Source: Pycnococcus provasolii (Eukaryota; Chlorophyta; Pseudoscourfieldiophyceae; Pseudoscourfieldiales; Pycnococcaceae). From it: a stretch of DNA of 64,000 nt. The first letter of the stretch is position 1. Each line of letters opens with the position of its first letter. The position numbers and the translations under genes were made by a program. The stretch lies in the NCBI GenBank assembly GCA_938743325.2, contig OW568871.1, forward strand, positions 62,001 through 126,000. Reading direction: 5' to 3'. The notes below the pieces were generated by a model that was not told the origin of the DNA, made no database searches, and was given only the letters and a program-made list of their open reading frames with translations. This document shows, piece after piece, positions 62,386 to 64,000 of this stretch.

Positions 62386-64000
62386 ATGGCGCCGTCCTCT
62401 TCCCCTTTTACCCCTTATGATGCGCGGCCTTCTTATGGTAATGGTGCCCGCGGCCGCTCACTCCTTGTGGTGGTTTCACGCCGTGGCTTCCTTAAGGTTG
62501 CTACGCTTTTTCTTGTGTCTTGTGCCCTGATTAATACTTTGGTGGACGCGCGACCCCTGCCCCTCTCCCCCTCCTTGTCGAGGGACTCTTTGGGGTTGTC
62601 CTCGCCTTCTTCCTCGGCGCGGGTTGTTGGTTCATCCTATGTAAGGCCTGATTCCGTCTTTAAGGCCTCCGATGTTTCAACAGCACGAACCCTTCTTGAA
62701 GAAGAGGAAGAAACGCTGGAAGCTGAAGAATTTACACAGGGGGATGATGTTGGAGTGATCGACGAACACGAACGGGAGATCGCGTCAGACGACGAGACGA
62801 CGGAAGAGGAGATGGGAAGTTCCGAGGAGGAGACGACGGACGCGAACGAGGAGGAGGAGACCGAAGAGGAGACGGAGGAAGCGGAAGACGAGTCCACCGC
62901 GGACGAGGAGGCGGAGGCGGAGGAGCAGGAGCAGGCCCGACGCCGCCACCTCCTCCAAGACGACGAGGAGGAGGGAGCTCAGGAGGGCGACGGCGGGGAC
63001 TCCACGGAAGAGCAGCCGGAGGTGACTGAGGAAGAGCAGGCGGAGAAGGAAAAGGCAAAGACTGACGTACTCTCGTGGGCACAGGACGAGGCGGATAAGA
63101 CGAGCGTGCGCCGCGACTCGAGCAAGCACTCCTCTGAGCTGACGCAGATACGCGACGAGCAGGAGTCGGCACGCGAGGAGCGTGCTGAGGATGAGGCGGA
63201 GCGCAAGGAGGAGGCGGCAGCCTTGGAGGAGGAAGAGAAAGTGACGAAGGAGATCGAGGAGTCAGCACCTGATGCTGCGGAGGAGGAGGCTGCCGAGGTC
63301 GACGCGCGCCGCCACCTCCTCCAAGACGAGGACGGAGAGGATCCGCCGGCAATTGACGACGCTGCTGAAGCGGAGGCAACTGAGGAAGAGCAGGCGGAGA
63401 AGGAAGAGGAGAAGCAGGCAGAAAAATCGGAAAAGCTCGCATGGGCACAGGACGAGGCGGATAAGACGAGCGTGCGCCGCGACTCGAACAAGCACTCCTC
63501 TGAGCTCACGCAGATACGCGACGAGCAGGAGTCAGCACGCGAGGAGCGTGCTGAGGATGAGGCGGAGCGCAAGGAGGAGGAGGCTGCTGTAGAGGAGGAG
63601 GTGGCTGCGGAGGAGGAGGCTGCGGAGGCGGACGCTCGCCGCCATCTCCTCCAAGACGACGAGGAGGAGGGAGCTCAGGAGGGCGACGGCGGGGACTCCA
63701 CGGAAGAGCAGCCGGAGGTGACTGAGGAAGAGCAGGCGGAGAAGGAAAAGGCAAAGACTGACGTACTCTCGTGGGCACAGGACGAGGCGGATAAGACGAG
63801 CGTGCGCCGCGACTCGAGCAAGCACTCCTCTGAGCTGACGCAGATACGCGACGAGCAGGAGTCGGCACGCGAGGAGCGTGCTGAGGATGAGGCGGAGCGC
63901 AAGGAGGAGATGGAGGCTGCTGCGGAGGAGGATGCTGCTGCGGAGGCGGATCCTGCGGAGGCAGACGCTCGCCGCCACCTCCTCGAAAACGACGAGGAGA
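62386..64000 (+). CDS. Glu-rich repeat protein with signal-anchor and RHLL sites (partial)
   Basis: The frame from the ATG at 62386 is open to the window edge (538 codons, no stop). Near residues 25-50 is a hydrophobic segment (FLKVATLFLVSCALINTLVDA), so the protein is probably secreted or anchored. After that it is very Glu/Asp/Ala-rich. A repeat of about 110-120 residues begins RRHLLQD at 62941, 63307 and 63637, with a fourth start (RRHLLEN) at 63970. Each full unit contains WAQDEADKTSVRRDS, KHSSELTQIRDEQESA and REERAEDEAERKEE, likely coiled coil. R-x-L-L also occurs at ARTLLEEEE before the array. I do not recognise a family. Opposite-strand frames here (Pro/Ser-rich) are shadows. Confidence 0.85.
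   Translation, partial: MAPSSSPFTPYDARPSYGNGARGRSLLVVVSRRGFLKVATLFLVSCALINTLVDARPLPLSPSLSRDSLGLSSPSSSARVVGSSYVRPDSVFKASDVSTARTLLEEEEETLEAEEFTQGDDVGVIDEHEREIASDDETTEEEMGSSEEETTDANEEEETEEETEEAEDESTADEEAEAEEQEQARRRHLLQDDEEEGAQEGDGGDSTEEQPEVTEEEQAEKEKAKTDVLSWAQDEADKTSVRRDSSKHSSELTQIRDEQESAREERAEDEAERKEEAAALEEEEKVTKEIEESAPDAAEEEAAEVDARRHLLQDEDGEDPPAIDDAAEAEATEEEQAEKEEEKQAEKSEKLAWAQDEADKTSVRRDSNKHSSELTQIRDEQESAREERAEDEAERKEEEAAVEEEVAAEEEAAEADARRHLLQDDEEEGAQEGDGGDSTEEQPEVTEEEQAEKEKAKTDVLSWAQDEADKTSVRRDSSKHSSELTQIRDEQESAREERAEDEAERKEEMEAAAEEDAAAEADPAEADARRHLLENDEE

Noticed and set aside
62732-63978. Pro/Ser/Leu-rich minus-strand frames at the right edge
   Set aside because: They are opposite-strand readings of the GAG/GCG-rich repeat gene whose plus frame is open for 538 codons with a signal-anchor.
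1-64000. Mobile elements, rRNA and tRNA genes
   Set aside because: I found no transposase, reverse transcriptase or integrase motifs, no terminal repeats with target duplications, and no B-box-like GGTTCGA context in a cloverleaf. A dedicated scan would be needed to exclude a diverged tRNA.

Overview
The window looks like nuclear DNA of a green alga, most likely a compact-genome picoplanktonic prasinophyte-type chlorophyte. Genes are packed on both strands, GC-rich and mostly uninterrupted. The few introns I can place are short (86-129 nt) and begin GTACG or GTTCG. Gene content points the same way: a chloroplast stromal processing peptidase, hydroxyproline-rich SPPPP wall-type proteins, a plant/fungal-type bifunctional biotin enzyme (BIO3-BIO1), a nucleoporin 54, and AAACCCTAA/TTAGGG-like boxes in promoters. 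The genus cannot be named from sequence alone. I saw no transposon, virus-like element, CRISPR array, rRNA or tRNA.

Layout. Positions 1-303 hold the 3' end of a gene. A very uniform 183-bp satellite (12 copies, 404-2599) follows and ends close to a 22-nt C run. 3251-7941 (minus) is one gene, not two: a 110-nt intron joins an IQ/EF-hand/Sel1 half to an EF-hand/transmembrane/LysM half. 9313-10734 is a membrane-anchored 2-oxoglutarate/Fe(II) oxygenase-like protein, convergent with a membrane coiled-coil protein (10770-11873). 12525-15563 is a near-perfect palindrome holding four copies of a small tail-anchored-looking protein gene as two divergent pairs. 15620-19642 is a BRWD/PHIP-like WD40 protein. 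20075-21253 is a DnaJ-type zinc-finger protein.

The largest gene (22027-34020, two exons, about 3954 aa) is a polycystin-type channel. Its extracellular part carries three proline-rich blocks, two seven-bladed propellers and about five Ig-like repeats. It converges on a second SPPPP-rich membrane glycoprotein (34177-36075). Then come a Gln/Pro/Ala-rich protein (37250-40027), a one-domain PDI (40493-41000, one intron), the stromal processing peptidase (41848-45561), an unknown protein (45693-46934), the decayed remains of an amidohydrolase gene (47554-48680), BIO3-BIO1 (48725-51478), an unknown basic protein, a Maf-type pyrophosphatase, a membrane-anchored S1/P1 nuclease, Nup54, a ribosomal-L1-domain nucleolar protein, a Golgi-type sulfotransferase-like protein, and, running off the right edge, a Glu-rich secreted-looking repeat protein with recurrent RHLL sites.

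Most genes are unrelated housekeeping neighbours. The one plausible theme is surface and secretory biology: the polycystin, the SPPPP protein, the oxygenase, the nuclease, the sulfotransferase-like protein and the RHLL-repeat protein all look membrane-bound or secreted. The strongest candidates for something undescribed are the double-propeller polycystin, the IQ/EF/Sel1/EF/LysM fusion, and the four-gene palindrome with its intron presence/absence difference.
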